Shown: positions 16,946-26,341, counted from the first letter of the stretch. The stretch is DNA of 64,000 nt from Sulfolobus islandicus Y.N.15.51 (GCF_000022485.1 NC_012623.1:1-64000); one strand, 5' to 3'. The notes: generated by a model not told the origin, from the letters alone. Made by a program: numbers and translations.

Positions 16946-17801
16946 TTACCTCTTCCTCTATCTCATCTTCTGGGAAACTATCTAGCTTTTTAGAATACTC
17001 TATTAATGGATTGTTAATCTCATATTCTGAATTTAAGAGTACCCAAGCATTAATTAGACTTCTATCTACCCAATTATCAAGTCTGATTGGAAACGGATAG
17101 TTTGTTCTATCTAAGAATGATAATAAAGTCTCTAATTCCTCTTCACTCGCTCTCCTAGTGCCCCAAACTATTTTTCTTTCACCAACATATCTTTCTCCTT
17201 TGCCGGGTATAATTACCATGCCATGTATTCCCTTGATTCTGTAGGTTGAGGTATCTACACTATTAGCGTTAAAGTAGACTTTTCTCATGAATGGTGATCC
17301 AGCTCCCAATACGTGAATTTTTCCTTTCCATAATTTTCTCACTAGATGATATATTGTAACTGCGAGTTTTTTGTTTCCACTTTTATTGAGGGTAGGAGGT
17401 ATAATTCCACCGAATGCCACTAGATCAGTATATTGGGAGTAGAAGTCTATGGACTTCTTTATTGATTCTACATCATAAGCGTGTATAACTGGTACTATTT
17501 TCTTATCAAAAACCGCGTACAGATACTCGAAGTATTTGTAATTTAATTCTGAAGGTTTATGACAAGGGTTTGACGGTATATCGAGGCTCATGTATTGTGT
17601 AGCATCTAAAATTTTATATTTCTCAACCACTTTTTCTATTTCAACCTTTATCCCTTTTACCATTATTTGATATCCTCCAGAGTCTACCCATGTCTCATTT
17701 TCCCAGGATAGATTATTCCAGTTTAGTTGGTTAACCATTAATGGTTGTTTAAACGTCCAAACTGGGATTTTCAAGTCAGGTATACCTAGTATTATCTTCA
17801 T
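16917..17801 (-). CDS. TGT-like (tRNA-guanine transglycosylase fold) protein, N-terminal half of a split ArcS-like enzyme
   Basis: 294 residues, much shorter than archaeal TGT (about 500-650). TGT hallmarks are present: WVDSGGYQIM with Asp 40, YMSLDIPSNP, LVAFGGIIPP, IHVLGAGSP and an Asp in the NANSVDTSTYR segment at the place of the nucleophile. The TGT zinc site (Cys-x-Cys-x2-Cys ... His) is not obvious. With the overlapping DUF5591 gene this reproduces the order of domains in ArcS, but as two proteins. A TATA box (gatataac on the minus strand, about 17828-17836) gives a leaderless start. A role in modifying DNA (like DpdA) instead of tRNA is possible because of the HerA/NurA neighbours, but speculative. 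Confidence 0.78.
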   Translation of the reverse strand: MKIILGIPDLKIPVWTFKQPLMVNQLNWNNLSWENETWVDSGGYQIMVKGIKVEIEKVVEKYKILDATQYMSLDIPSNPCHKPSELNYKYFEYLYAVFDKKIVPVIHAYDVESIKKSIDFYSQYTDLVAFGGIIPPTLNKSGNKKLAVTIYHLVRKLWKGKIHVLGAGSPFMRKVYFNANSVDTSTYRIKGIHGMVIIPGKGERYVGERKIVWGTRRASEEELETLLSFLDRTNYPFPIRLDNWVDRSLINAWVLLNSEYEINNPLIEYSKKLDSFPEDEIEEEVNELCMRATI

Positions 17802-17914
17802 TTTTCATGGTATTGGTATTACTATCGGGTTATATCTTCATTTATAATAATACCTTATTGGGAAGTTCATTTTTCTACATTTTAGTTAACGAAAATATCA
17901 CATTTATATTATAG

Positions 17915-17972
17915 TATATCAGGGAAACAACCCATCATCACGTTTCAGTTAAGGTTGGTTTCCTCATACATA
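17915..17972 (-). ncRNA. C/D box guide sRNA
   Basis: Textbook layout on the minus strand: C box ATGAGGA (17967-17961, one mismatch), 12-base guide aaccaaccttaa, D' box CTGA (17948-17945), 4-base spacer, C' box TGATGA (17940-17935), 12-base guide tgggttgtttcc, D box CTGA (17922-17919). Both guide spaces are exactly 12. The D guide is the exact complement of ggaaacaaccca, a strongly conserved 23S rRNA segment (from memory of rRNA sequences), so it probably directs 2'-O-methylation there. It lies between divergent genes. Confidence 0.85.
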
Positions 17973-18043
17973 ATAATCATTATTTTTAGTTACTATTATC
18001 AGTTACGCTTCAGTGACTGTTAGATATTAAACACCGGGTTATT

Positions 18044-18724
18044 GTGTCTAAAGGAGCAGAAATCCTTATATTGTTTACAGTATTTGTATTTACGCTAAAT
18101 ATTATTAGTAACGCATACGTAGTTAATGTAAAAATTTTAAGTCCCTTTCCGGTTACATTACTGTTTTCTGACTCCCATGGTGTCAAATTAGTTTCTTCCA
18201 ATCAAACTCTAAACGTCAATAGTTCAAATTTAAGGATTCAGGCTTTTGTTTTAGCCCCCTATTCCTATTCTATACTTATTAATGGCAATAATACTAATGA
18301 ATTAAACGTTAATCTGTCCAATTACTCTGAATTCAACCTCACAGTAATCGTTATTCCTAGTTATGCCTTTTTGAAAGTTGATGTAGTTGGAAAGGGTACA
18401 GTTTATATTGAATTAAATAATGGTACTATTATTGCAGTTAGGAACTCTTCTGTGGTTAAATTATATAATGGGTCTAACGTTCTTCTTGAGGCTAGTGGAG
18501 ATCTTCTTAATTGGTCAAATGGTGGTAATACCATGACTATTTGGTACACGGTTAATGGTAACTCAACAATTACAGCGTTTTTTGGTAATTCTAGTATTCT
18601 TCTAAAGTCTGGTACTGTTAAACCTATAGTAAATTACACAGAAGTAGGACTTAGTTTGTTTGCGATAGGATTTTTCGTATTATATAAAATATATTCTAGA
18701 AAAGACCAAGATACTAATGTTTGA
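18044..18724 (+). CDS. Asn/Ser-rich cell-surface protein, membrane-anchored
   Basis: 226 residues, GTG start at 18044. A hydrophobic N-terminal signal (about 6-28), an extracellular domain full of N-x-S/T sites and beta-strand repeats, and a C-terminal transmembrane helix (about 200-216) with a basic cytoplasmic tail are visible. This is the layout of Sulfolobus surface proteins that are N-glycosylated. No enzymatic motif was found. The stop TGA overlaps an upstream TTG of the next frame, but that gene most likely starts later. Confidence 0.8.
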   Translation: MSKGAEILILFTVFVFTLNIISNAYVVNVKILSPFPVTLLFSDSHGVKLVSSNQTLNVNSSNLRIQAFVLAPYSYSILINGNNTNELNVNLSNYSEFNLTVIVIPSYAFLKVDVVGKGTVYIELNNGTIIAVRNSSVVKLYNGSNVLLEASGDLLNWSNGGNTMTIWYTVNGNSTITAFFGNSSILLKSGTVKPIVNYTEVGLSLFAIGFFVLYKIYSRKDQDTNV

Positions 18725-18765
18725 TAACAAATTTTAAATGTGAACTCGTTACTAAAAATATTAGA

Positions 18766-20697
18766 ATGAATGAGAGATTAAGGAATTCTCAAAGTGGTTA
18801 TTTGAGGAAAGCGGTAAATCATCCAATAAATTGGTATACCTGGTCTAACGAAATATTTGAAATTGCGAAAAGGGAGGATAAGCCGATACTTATTGATGTA
18901 GGTGCTGCTTGGTGCCATTGGTGTAACGTTATGGATGAAGATACCTATTCAAACCCAGAAATAGTTAAGATAGTTAATGAAAATTTCATTCCAGTTAAGG
19001 TTGATCGAGATGAAATGCCCGATCTGGATAGACTTCTACAAAACGCAGCCATGGCCATAACAGGTGAGTCTGGGTGGCCTTTAACCATATTCATGACACC
19101 CGAGGGAAAGGTCTTCTTTGGTGGAACTTACTTTCCTCCAGAAGATAAGTATGGAAGAATAGGCTTTAAGAAATTATTGTTAGAGATTTTGAGAATATGG
19201 AGAGAAGACAGAAATCAAATATTCTCATCTTCAATAGACCCTAATATGCTAATTGCTAGGAATACTGGTGGAGTTCTAAGTTCAAGTGTTCTAGATGACA
19301 CGTTTTCCTATATAACATCCTATTTTGACATTGAGTATGGTGGATTAGGATTTGGCGCTAAATTTCCCCATCCTTTTGTGGATTTACTATTCCTCAACTA
19401 CAGTGCTACTAGAGGAGATGACTTAGGTAAAAAACTTGGTCTATTCACCTTAAGGAAAATGTATTATGGCGGGATTTTTGATCAGGTTGGTGGAGGATTT
19501 CATAGATATACTGTTGATAGAGAATGGAAGTTACCTCATTTTGAGAAACTACTTATAGATAATGCCGAATTGATTTACGATTATTTTACTTATTATACTG
19601 CAACTAATGACATAGAAATTCTTGATGCCTTAAGAAATTCAGTAGATTTTGTTTTAAGAGAACTATACATGGATGGGAAAGGTTTTGCTAATAGCTTAGA
19701 TGCAGATAGTGAAGGTATGGAGGGTAAGTACTATACGTGGACTGAGGATGAGCTTAAAGGTGCTTTAGGAAATGATTATGGTATTGCGATAAGGGTATTC
19801 GACCTAAAGAATACTGTAGAAGTTGAGGGCAGGAAAGTTCTATTGAGAACAACTGAACTTAGGGAGCTATCTAAGGTAACAGGTTTACAGGCAAATGAGA
19901 TAATAGAGAAGGTAAGTGAGATAAGGGCCAAACTATTGACGTATAGAGAGCAAAATAGGAAAATGCCATATAGAGATGATAGTACATACACTTATCCTAA
20001 CGCAAAGCTTACTGAATCTATACTGTTTTCCTCATTAATTTTAAACAAGGGTATTGAGGAGGCTAAGCTTGTTCTGAGTAAGTTAGGAAAAAGTGTTAGC
20101 AGGAGGTTAGATGGTGGAAAAGCTGGATTACCAGAAGATTATGCTGCAGCACTTTTAGCAAGTATCTCCGCATACGAGGTATTAAGTGAAGAAAAGTATT
20201 ATGATTTGGCAATTGAACTCGGTAGAAACATTGGAGGTATTAGGCCTAATAATTTCACTGACATGCCTAATGAGTCTGCAAATTCAATGTATATTAGGGC
20301 GTTATTCAAATTATCTCTATTATCTGATGAGTTTAAAGTTGATGAAGGGAAAATTAAACCTCTAATTCCCTCTCTAACCGCTGAAAATTCTCAATTTATT
20401 GCTGGGATAGTTAATACTATCTCGAGTTACATTAATGGTATGGCTCATATCGTAGTGGTTGATGAAAAGGACGGACTAGCTGAAAGACTGCATAGAACTG
20501 CGTTACTTACCTATTATCCCTTTAAATTAATTGAAAGGGTAGATGACAGTAGAACTGATTACGTTAGTTCAGTAATAAGGGCTATGATAAAATATAATGC
20601 GGGAAAGAGTAGAGCATATGTTTGTATAGGCAATACGTGTAGTATGCCAGTAAGTGAAGAGGAAAAGATTAAACAATTACTTAAAACTAAGCTTTAA
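18766..20697 (+). CDS. DUF255 thioredoxin-like / six-hairpin glycosidase-fold protein (YyaL family)
   Basis: 643 residues from ATG 18766. The frame is open to TTG 18721, but alignment with the family, which starts shortly before the NPVDWY-like segment (here HPINWYTW), favours the ATG. The N-terminal thioredoxin-like domain has GAAWCHWCNVM with Cys 50 and Cys 53. It is followed by GWPLTIFMTPEG and GGTYFPPED, then the large alpha/alpha barrel region (GGIFDQVGGGFHRYTVDREW, SLDADSEG). Members include human SPATA20 and bacterial YyaL; the reaction is unknown. It overlaps no other gene and is followed after 11 bp by an SDR gene. Confidence 0.93.
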   Translation: MNERLRNSQSGYLRKAVNHPINWYTWSNEIFEIAKREDKPILIDVGAAWCHWCNVMDEDTYSNPEIVKIVNENFIPVKVDRDEMPDLDRLLQNAAMAITGESGWPLTIFMTPEGKVFFGGTYFPPEDKYGRIGFKKLLLEILRIWREDRNQIFSSSIDPNMLIARNTGGVLSSSVLDDTFSYITSYFDIEYGGLGFGAKFPHPFVDLLFLNYSATRGDDLGKKLGLFTLRKMYYGGIFDQVGGGFHRYTVDREWKLPHFEKLLIDNAELIYDYFTYYTATNDIEILDALRNSVDFVLRELYMDGKGFANSLDADSEGMEGKYYTWTEDELKGALGNDYGIAIRVFDLKNTVEVEGRKVLLRTTELRELSKVTGLQANEIIEKVSEIRAKLLTYREQNRKMPYRDDSTYTYPNAKLTESILFSSLILNKGIEEAKLVLSKLGKSVSRRLDGGKAGLPEDYAAALLASISAYEVLSEEKYYDLAIELGRNIGGIRPNNFTDMPNESANSMYIRALFKLSLLSDEFKVDEGKIKPLIPSLTAENSQFIAGIVNTISSYINGMAHIVVVDEKDGLAERLHRTALLTYYPFKLIERVDDSRTDYVSSVIRAMIKYNAGKSRAYVCIGNTCSMPVSEEEKIKQLLKTKL

Positions 20698-20708
20698 CAT
20701 TTTTATGT

Positions 20709-21428
20709 ATGGGAAGGTTAGACAATAAGAAAGTAGCTATTATAGGTGTAAGCGAGGGTTTAGGTTACGCCACTGCCTATTTCGCATTAAAAGAGGGTGC
20801 GCAAGTTTGCATAAATTCGAGGAATGAGAACAAGCTAAAGAGAATGAAAAAGACTCTAAGTAAATATGGTAATATCCATTATGTAGTTGGTGACGTCTCT
20901 AGTACTGACAGTGCTAGGAATGTCATAGATAAGTGCGCATCTCTCCTTAACGGAATAGACCATTTAGTGGTTACTGTTGGTGGGTATGTTGAGGACACAA
21001 TAGATAATTTTAGCGGATTAGAAGAGATGTTAACTAATCACATAAAGATTCCTCTTTATGTTATCAATTCATCCATAAGGTTTCTTAAGGAAGGCTCTAG
21101 TGTAGTCTTAGTATCATCAATGAGTGGTATTGGCAAAGCTTCTCCTGACCAATTATCTTATGCAGTAGCTAAAGCTGGCTTGGCTAAGGAGGTCGAGATT
21201 TTAGCCTCTGAATTATTAGGGAGGGGAATTAGGGTTAACGGTATTGCTCCAACTACCATAAGCGGAGAATTTGAACCTGAAAGAAATTGGAAAAAGCTTA
21301 GAAAATTGGGTGATGATATGGCACCTCCAGAGGATTTCGCTAGGATCATTATTTGGCTTTTAACTGACGAATCAGATTGGGTAGATGGTGTGGTAATACC
21401 AGCTCACGGTGGTGCAAGGCTAAAATAG
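20709..21428 (+). CDS. short-chain dehydrogenase/reductase (SDR)
   Basis: 239 residues, classical SDR. The NAD(P) loop is GVSEGLG (13-19), the catalytic set Asn 110, Ser 137, Tyr 151 and Lys 155 (YAVAK) is complete, and the usual NNAG is replaced by TVGG. Arg 38 and nearby basic residues after the second beta strand (NSRNENK) suggest NADP preference. The substrate is unknown. It lies in a same-strand run from 18044 to 22735 (11 bp after the DUF255 gene, directly before the TenA gene). Confidence 0.93.
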   Translation: MGRLDNKKVAIIGVSEGLGYATAYFALKEGAQVCINSRNENKLKRMKKTLSKYGNIHYVVGDVSSTDSARNVIDKCASLLNGIDHLVVTVGGYVEDTIDNFSGLEEMLTNHIKIPLYVINSSIRFLKEGSSVVLVSSMSGIGKASPDQLSYAVAKAGLAKEVEILASELLGRGIRVNGIAPTTISGEFEPERNWKKLRKLGDDMAPPEDFARIIIWLLTDESDWVDGVVIPAHGGARLK

Positions 21429-21437
21429 GTGTCTATA

Positions 21438-22070
21438 GTGAGTAATGTTGAAAATTTGATTGAAAGCGTAGGAGAATTATGGAATAGGTATGTTAAACAC
21501 GAATTCGTACTTAAGATGAGAGATGGATCTCTTCCATTAGATATCTTTAGATATTACCTAATACAGGATGGAAAATACGTAGAGGACATGCTAATGGCAT
21601 TGCTTATTGCCTCAAGTAAAGGTCCTATTGATAAAGTTACTAAGATACTTAATTTAGTTTTTTCCACTCTGAATAAGGGGTTAGAAATTCATAGTAAACT
21701 TTATTCTGAGTTGAGTATTTCTAAAGATGAGATAGTTAAAACTAGATACAATCTAATAAATTACGCTTATACGAGACATTTATACTTCTATGCTAATCTA
21801 GATTGGAATAAATTTTTGGTTGCATGGACTCCATGTATGTTTGGATACAGTATAATTGGTGATTATGTAGTTGAGTCCCCTCACCAACTCTATAAAACGT
21901 GGGCCTCATTTTATGCTTCAAATGAATATAAAAAGAGAGTTGAAGCTATTCTTCATGCCTTAAATGAGGTAAATATTACTGAAGGTCTTCTAAGTATATT
22001 TGTAGATTCTGTAAGGTTCGAGATAGGCTTCTGGGAGGCCTCTTTAAGAAAAGACCCTATGGTGTACTAA
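21438..22070 (+). CDS. TenA/PqqC-like protein (thiaminase II family)
   Basis: All-helical TenA-fold protein, about 210 residues. Start GTG 21438 has ggtg 6 bases upstream; the earlier GTG 21429 is part of that ribosome site. Family features are the helix pattern with YYLIQDGKYVEDMLMALLIA, YTRHLYFYANLDWNKFLVAWTPCMFGYSIIG read in pieces, and FWEASLR near the end, with Glu and Tyr of the pocket. The thiaminase II catalytic Cys of bacterial TenA is not clearly in place (the Cys in WTPCMFGY is the only candidate). It may salvage thiamine pyrimidine or be an unrelated oxygenase-type relative. Confidence 0.82.
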   Translation: MSNVENLIESVGELWNRYVKHEFVLKMRDGSLPLDIFRYYLIQDGKYVEDMLMALLIASSKGPIDKVTKILNLVFSTLNKGLEIHSKLYSELSISKDEIVKTRYNLINYAYTRHLYFYANLDWNKFLVAWTPCMFGYSIIGDYVVESPHQLYKTWASFYASNEYKKRVEAILHALNEVNITEGLLSIFVDSVRFEIGFWEASLRKDPMVY

Positions 22071-22072
22071 AA

Positions 22073-22735
22073 ATGAGCTGGATAAGAGATACCAGTTTTC
22101 TTATGGAGTGTGTCAAGAATGGGAGCATAAAGATTGAAATTAATGTTTCTAATTATTCCATGTCCTTTAATCTCCTTAACGGAAAATATAATTTATCGTT
22201 ATTTTCATCAGATAATATTAGAATATCATATGATGGTAATAGGCTAATTGATATGCATAACTTAAGAGTTTTGAAGGATCATGATGCCAGAGTACACATT
22301 TCTAATATGATTAATAATATCAAGGGAAATATGTCAAATGAGATAAACAACTTGGCTATAATGTATAATATTCCAGTGAAAATTCTAAATGATAACCTAG
22401 AAGCAATATTTAATCTTAATTTCTCATTGTTAAGCTGTTTAGATTACGGTTTAGATTATTTTCTAATCCATTTGACTAATGACTTTGCAAAGCAGTCTTC
22501 TCAATTTGATGTAATAAAGAAGTTGAAATTAATACTAGCCAATGAAAAGGGATGTATTAAGGCTATTTTAGCCTTATCTAACACCTACGAATCGGATTCT
22601 TTTTTGTTTTCTAATGATTGTATAAGTTTTCAGGTTAACGTGAATGGATTCTCTAAATTCTTGATGGATTATAGGACGCTCAATGCAAAATATACGGAAG
22701 TTATAGATTATCTTAAACAACGATTATCTCAGTAA
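22073..22735 (+). CDS. hypothetical protein after TenA
   Basis: 220 residues, ATG 22073 two bases after the TenA stop, so translationally linked. Asn/Leu/Ile-rich, alternating beta strands in the first 80 residues and helices afterwards; no signal peptide or catalytic motif was recognised. A partnership with TenA or the SDR is suggested only by position. Its 3' end overlaps the convergent nucS gene by 7 bases. Confidence 0.75.
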
Positions 22736-23460
22736 CTAGAATACTTCTGTATGTCGTATCTGATAAACTCAAGCCCTAATTTTTGTAATAGTTCTCTTGC
22801 ATGAGTAGTTAAATCCGGAGCTACGAGTATCCCTCTTACCTTGTCTTCTTTTGTTTCTCTTATGTGTAAGTAGTATCTATATAATTGTGAGACTGCACTT
22901 AATTGAGCTTTACTTCTCTTTACTTCAATTATTACGAAATTACCTTTTTTATCTAACCCCACCAGATCTATTTTCCCATAAGGTGTATTATACTCTCTGG
23001 TTAATGGGACAAACCCTTCTTCGATCATACTGGGATTTTGAATAATAGTATTTACTATGTCAATCTCCCTTCCTTTAATCACGAAATCCCCATCCTTTAC
23101 TTCAGCTGACGTTATATAAAATACTTCTTTCAAATCTATCTCTATTACTTCTTTTGGTCTTTTTCTTTGAGCTACTATCTTCAATGGATAATCATTCATT
23201 ATCTCTATTTTAGTTCCTGGTGGTTGCCAGTTTAACGGTTCCCTTTTCACACTTTCATGTATTATCACTGTACCATCCGGTTTCAATATTATTAACCTAG
23301 GAGATTCCGAGGCTACTGATTCAGCTCTTCCCTTATAATTCACCTTACATGTAGCGAAGATTACTACGAGTTCTCTATAAATTCTCTCTGTTAAGAAGGA
23401 ATAAATTTCCGTATTGCTAGGATTCAGTAGTACCGAGTACACAGTATTACTTATCCTCAA
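22729..23460 (-). CDS. nucS: NucS/EndoMS mismatch endonuclease
   Basis: 243 residues. The C-terminal RecB-like nuclease site is intact: [10 protein letters not shown] (Asp 165), [11 protein letters not shown] (Glu 179, Lys 181) and a following QLYRYY motif. The N-terminal half is the NucS beta-sandwich dimer and DNA-binding domain ([10 protein letters not shown]). NucS cuts both strands at mismatches in archaea and actinobacteria that lack MutS-MutL and interacts with PCNA. TTG start at 23460. It is divergent from the glycosyltransferase gene, whose TATA box lies in the 33-bp gap. Confidence 0.95.
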
Positions 23461-23493
23461 TGCTTAAATACCTTACTTTATCACTCGATACTA

Positions 23494-24552
23494 ATGGAAT
23501 ATTATGATCTAATACTTTACCTCCTTGTATTTGGGGCTAATATGTTAATAATTCTGCAGACATATAACGAAATCAAAATGCGGAAGACAGTTAAAGGAAG
23601 CTTCATAGGTAAAGTATCAATAATAGTTCCAATAAAGGGCATAGATACTGGATTAGAAAGGAACATAGAGTCTTTGCTTTCGCAAGATTACCCATATCCT
23701 TATGAGGTAATATACGTTGTAGAAAAGGGGGATGAGGTGGAAAATGTTCTAAAAAAGTACAACGTCAAGATCGTTTACTCAGATTTCAATTGTGATTCAT
23801 GTAGTGGGAAAATTAGGGCCCAGATTTCAGGTCTTTTAAGGGCCTCTAATGATGTTATAGTTTTCGCAGATTCAGATACATGGTATCCTAGATATTGGCT
23901 TAGAAACTTAATTTCACCATTAGATAGATATGAAGCAACTACTACGTTTTCTTGGCCTTCCCCTTCTAGAATCACCTTAAGCAATCTTATAAGAGCTGGA
24001 TTTTGGACCTTAGGCTTTGAATCTCAATCACTTCAGAGCTCTAGATTTTTATGGGGAGGCTCAATGGCGCTAAGAAGGGAATTCTTTGATAATGAAGTTC
24101 TAGACGAGCTTTCTAAAGAATGGTGTGACGATTGCACATTGACTAGGATAATTAAGAGAAGAGGTGGTAAAATAGGTTTCGTTATGAGCGCAATTCCCCT
24201 TAATGTTTATGACGAGGATAGTCTCATAAGATGGTCATCTCGACAGATAATTACTATTTTAGCTTACTCGCCTAGAGGAGCAAAGGCGTATTTGGTAGCA
24301 GGAACGTTTTTCACTTTAATTCTGATTTACTCTCTCGTTTATCTCAATATAATTACCTTTACCCCCTATTTACTATGGATAGTTAAGAATGTAATTAGAG
24401 GAGCGAAATATCCTAAACAAGCGCTGATTGCGTCACTTATGACTATAGTAGCAATACCTTATGCGTTATTTCTTGTGGTGTTTAACTGGAATAGAAGAGA
24501 GGTTTATTGGAGGGGTAAAAGATATATAGTAAAACCTTTAAGGGAGAAGTGA
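23494..24552 (+). CDS. membrane glycosyltransferase family 2
   Basis: 352 residues with an N-terminal membrane helix (about 4-22), a GT-A catalytic domain (VSIIVPIKG, FADSDTWYPRYW for the D-x-D metal site, GGSMALRREFF, DDCTLTRII acid) and two C-terminal membrane helices (about 265-285 and 310-330). The order resembles ceramide-glucosyltransferase-like (GT21) enzymes. In Sulfolobus it probably glycosylates a lipid or a lipid-linked sugar. TATA gcttaaata at 23462-23470 precedes a leaderless ATG. The two sRNA candidates follow its stop codon. Confidence 0.9.
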   Translation: MEYYDLILYLLVFGANMLIILQTYNEIKMRKTVKGSFIGKVSIIVPIKGIDTGLERNIESLLSQDYPYPYEVIYVVEKGDEVENVLKKYNVKIVYSDFNCDSCSGKIRAQISGLLRASNDVIVFADSDTWYPRYWLRNLISPLDRYEATTTFSWPSPSRITLSNLIRAGFWTLGFESQSLQSSRFLWGGSMALRREFFDNEVLDELSKEWCDDCTLTRIIKRRGGKIGFVMSAIPLNVYDEDSLIRWSSRQIITILAYSPRGAKAYLVAGTFFTLILIYSLVYLNIITFTPYLLWIVKNVIRGAKYPKQALIASLMTIVAIPYALFLVVFNWNRREVYWRGKRYIVKPLREK

Positions 24553-24561
24553 AAGATACAA

Positions 24562-24616
24562 AGATGATGCTGATGTTCTACCCCTAAAGATTGATGATTG
24601 GAGGTGTGACACTGAG
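24562..24616 (+). ncRNA. candidate C/D box sRNA, first of a tandem pair
   Basis: C box ATGATGC (24564-24570, one mismatch), 13 bases, D' box ctaa (24584-24587, one mismatch), 4-base spacer, C' box TGATGA (24592-24597), 14 bases, D box CTGA (24612-24615). The spacing is close to canonical. It occupies an otherwise empty 123-bp gap. Confidence 0.5.
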
Positions 24617-24666
24617 ATGATGAGGTCGAGTGCTATAGATAGATGATATAAGGACCACTTCTGATA
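24615..24666 (+). ncRNA. candidate C/D box sRNA, second of a tandem pair
   Basis: C box ATGATGA (24617-24623), 12-base guide, degenerate D' near 24636-24639, C' box like tgatat (24644-24649), 11-base guide, D box CTGA (24661-24664). Its C box follows the D box of the first unit by one base, suggesting a dicistronic precursor. The segment gatata (24645-24649) is also the best TATA candidate for the gene at 24676, so one of the two readings may be accidental. Confidence 0.5.
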
Positions 24667-24675
24667 ATATAATAT

Positions 24676-25239
24676 ATGCAGAGTACCTCAGTGGAAATTT
24701 ACCTAAACATTTATTCGTTCAGGCATGAGCTAGAGCACTTTACCATAGAAGAGGAAAGGGACGAGTGGTCAATCGTAAAAGATAAAGCCAATGAAAAGTA
24801 TATTGTAAAAGAGTTTGCTGATTACGGTATTTTAATATATCCTGTTTATGATCTTAAAGATGATATATTATCTTCATTTTCCATCCAGCTCCCATCAGTT
24901 GGCAAACTTAAAGAAATTCTCTACACTCCAGAAAAATGGATTGATAGGTTAGATTTAAGAATAAACGATAATAGTATAGAAGTCACTTCATTAATATTAG
25001 ATTATTTAACCGGAATAGATATTATAAACTCGTTGATATCCAGCTTCGGCTTCCAATATGCACAATTAGATGATAACTCCTTGATTATTAAAATACGCAT
25101 ATCTAGACCCTTAAATCGTACTTTATTGGATTCCCATATTAGAGCGATTTATCATATGCTGAAATTATACTACAGTGTGAAAAAGGCACAAGAGGAAATT
25201 GCATCTAAGGTTACTCTAAGTTATATAAAAAGCATATAA
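24676..25239 (+). CDS. hypothetical protein preceding a radical SAM gene
   Basis: 187 residues, soluble, mixed alpha/beta; unknown family. The N-terminal half is acidic with several Tyr (VKEFADYGILIYPVYDLKDD), the C-terminal 60 residues are helical. It lies 24 bp before the radical SAM gene on the same strand and could be its partner or substrate, although it lacks the Cys-rich or Gly-rich core typical of modified peptides. ATG 24676 is preceded by AT-rich DNA. Confidence 0.75.
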   Translation: MQSTSVEIYLNIYSFRHELEHFTIEEERDEWSIVKDKANEKYIVKEFADYGILIYPVYDLKDDILSSFSIQLPSVGKLKEILYTPEKWIDRLDLRINDNSIEVTSLILDYLTGIDIINSLISSFGFQYAQLDDNSLIIKIRISRPLNRTLLDSHIRAIYHMLKLYYSVKKAQEEIASKVTLSYIKSI

Positions 25240-25263
25240 AAACGTGTCCACTTTTGGTATACT

Positions 25264-26316
25264 ATGCTATGGCTAGTAATGACTACGGGAAAATGTAACC
25301 TTAAATGTGATTATTGTGGAGGTTCTTTTCCAGCTAATGTTGTACCTTATGGTGTTAAATATGATATCAATTTACTTAAAAGACTGGTAGAGAATGACAA
25401 GGAGTCCACAATAATATTCTACGGTGGAGAGCCATTGCTTAATTACAAATTTATAATGACCGTTTTAGATAACGTAATAGCTAAGAGATATGGCATACAA
25501 ACTAATGGTATTGCAGTAAGACTTCTTCCTGAAAAATATTGGAGAAAAATTAATGTTGCGTTGTTATCTATAGATGGTAGAGAGGAAACTACTGACAAGC
25601 ATAGGGGTAAGGGTATTTATAAAGCGGTTTTGCGATCAGCGAAATACCTTAAGGATCTAGGCGTTGAAACTATAGCTAGAATGGCAGTTACACAAGATAG
25701 TGACATCTTTGCTGATGTCATGCATTTAATAGATTTAGGTTTATTTGATAAGGTACATTGGCAATTAGATGTAATATGGAGTGAGGAATGGGATTTTAAA
25801 AGTTGGTCTTTTTCGTACTTGCATGGGATAAAAAGGCTGACTGAGTATTTCCTTTCAGAACTAAGGAAGGGAAGGGTTGTTAAAATAATACCCATATTAG
25901 GTGTAATTAGTGCTCATTTCTTTGATGGGTATAAGGGTTCTCCGTGTGGTGCAGGATATTCATCAGTCACTGTCACTCCAGATGGGAGAATACTTTCTTG
26001 CCCAATAGCGGTAAGGGAAAAATGGGCTGAATTGGGTAACGTAAATTTAGGGTATAGACTCTTAGAGGATCCATTACCAGATGATTGCAAGAGATGCGAG
26101 TTTAAACGATATTGTGGTGGGAGATGCTTATATGCGCAAAAGGAGAGATACTGGGGTGAGGAGGGATTTAAAGTTGTTGACGAAGTTAACAAGGAATATC
26201 TTCGTACGGTACTCTCAATAATACCAGAAATTGAAAAGCTTATCAGAGATGGTAATATAAGACTTAGCGATTTGTATTATAATCCGTTACTTGATTCAAC
26301 TGAGATCATTCCTTAA
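25264..26316 (+). CDS. radical SAM enzyme with SPASM-like domain
   Basis: 350 residues. The radical SAM cluster motif CNLKCDYC (Cys 11, 15, 18) opens the protein, followed by the SAM-contact YGGEPL (53-58). The C-terminal part has auxiliary cluster cysteines: [23 protein letters not shown] and [16 protein letters not shown]. This resembles putative peptide- or protein-modifying radical SAM enzymes of archaea (AF1748-like group, from memory). Its target is unknown; no short Cys-rich precursor gene lies nearby. It is in line with the hypothetical genes before and after it. Confidence 0.92.
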   Translation: MLWLVMTTGKCNLKCDYCGGSFPANVVPYGVKYDINLLKRLVENDKESTIIFYGGEPLLNYKFIMTVLDNVIAKRYGIQTNGIAVRLLPEKYWRKINVALLSIDGREETTDKHRGKGIYKAVLRSAKYLKDLGVETIARMAVTQDSDIFADVMHLIDLGLFDKVHWQLDVIWSEEWDFKSWSFSYLHGIKRLTEYFLSELRKGRVVKIIPILGVISAHFFDGYKGSPCGAGYSSVTVTPDGRILSCPIAVREKWAELGNVNLGYRLLEDPLPDDCKRCEFKRYCGGRCLYAQKERYWGEEGFKVVDEVNKEYLRTVLSIIPEIEKLIRDGNIRLSDLYYNPLLDSTEIIP

Positions 26317-26341
26317 AAACTCTTTGCACACAATATATTAT

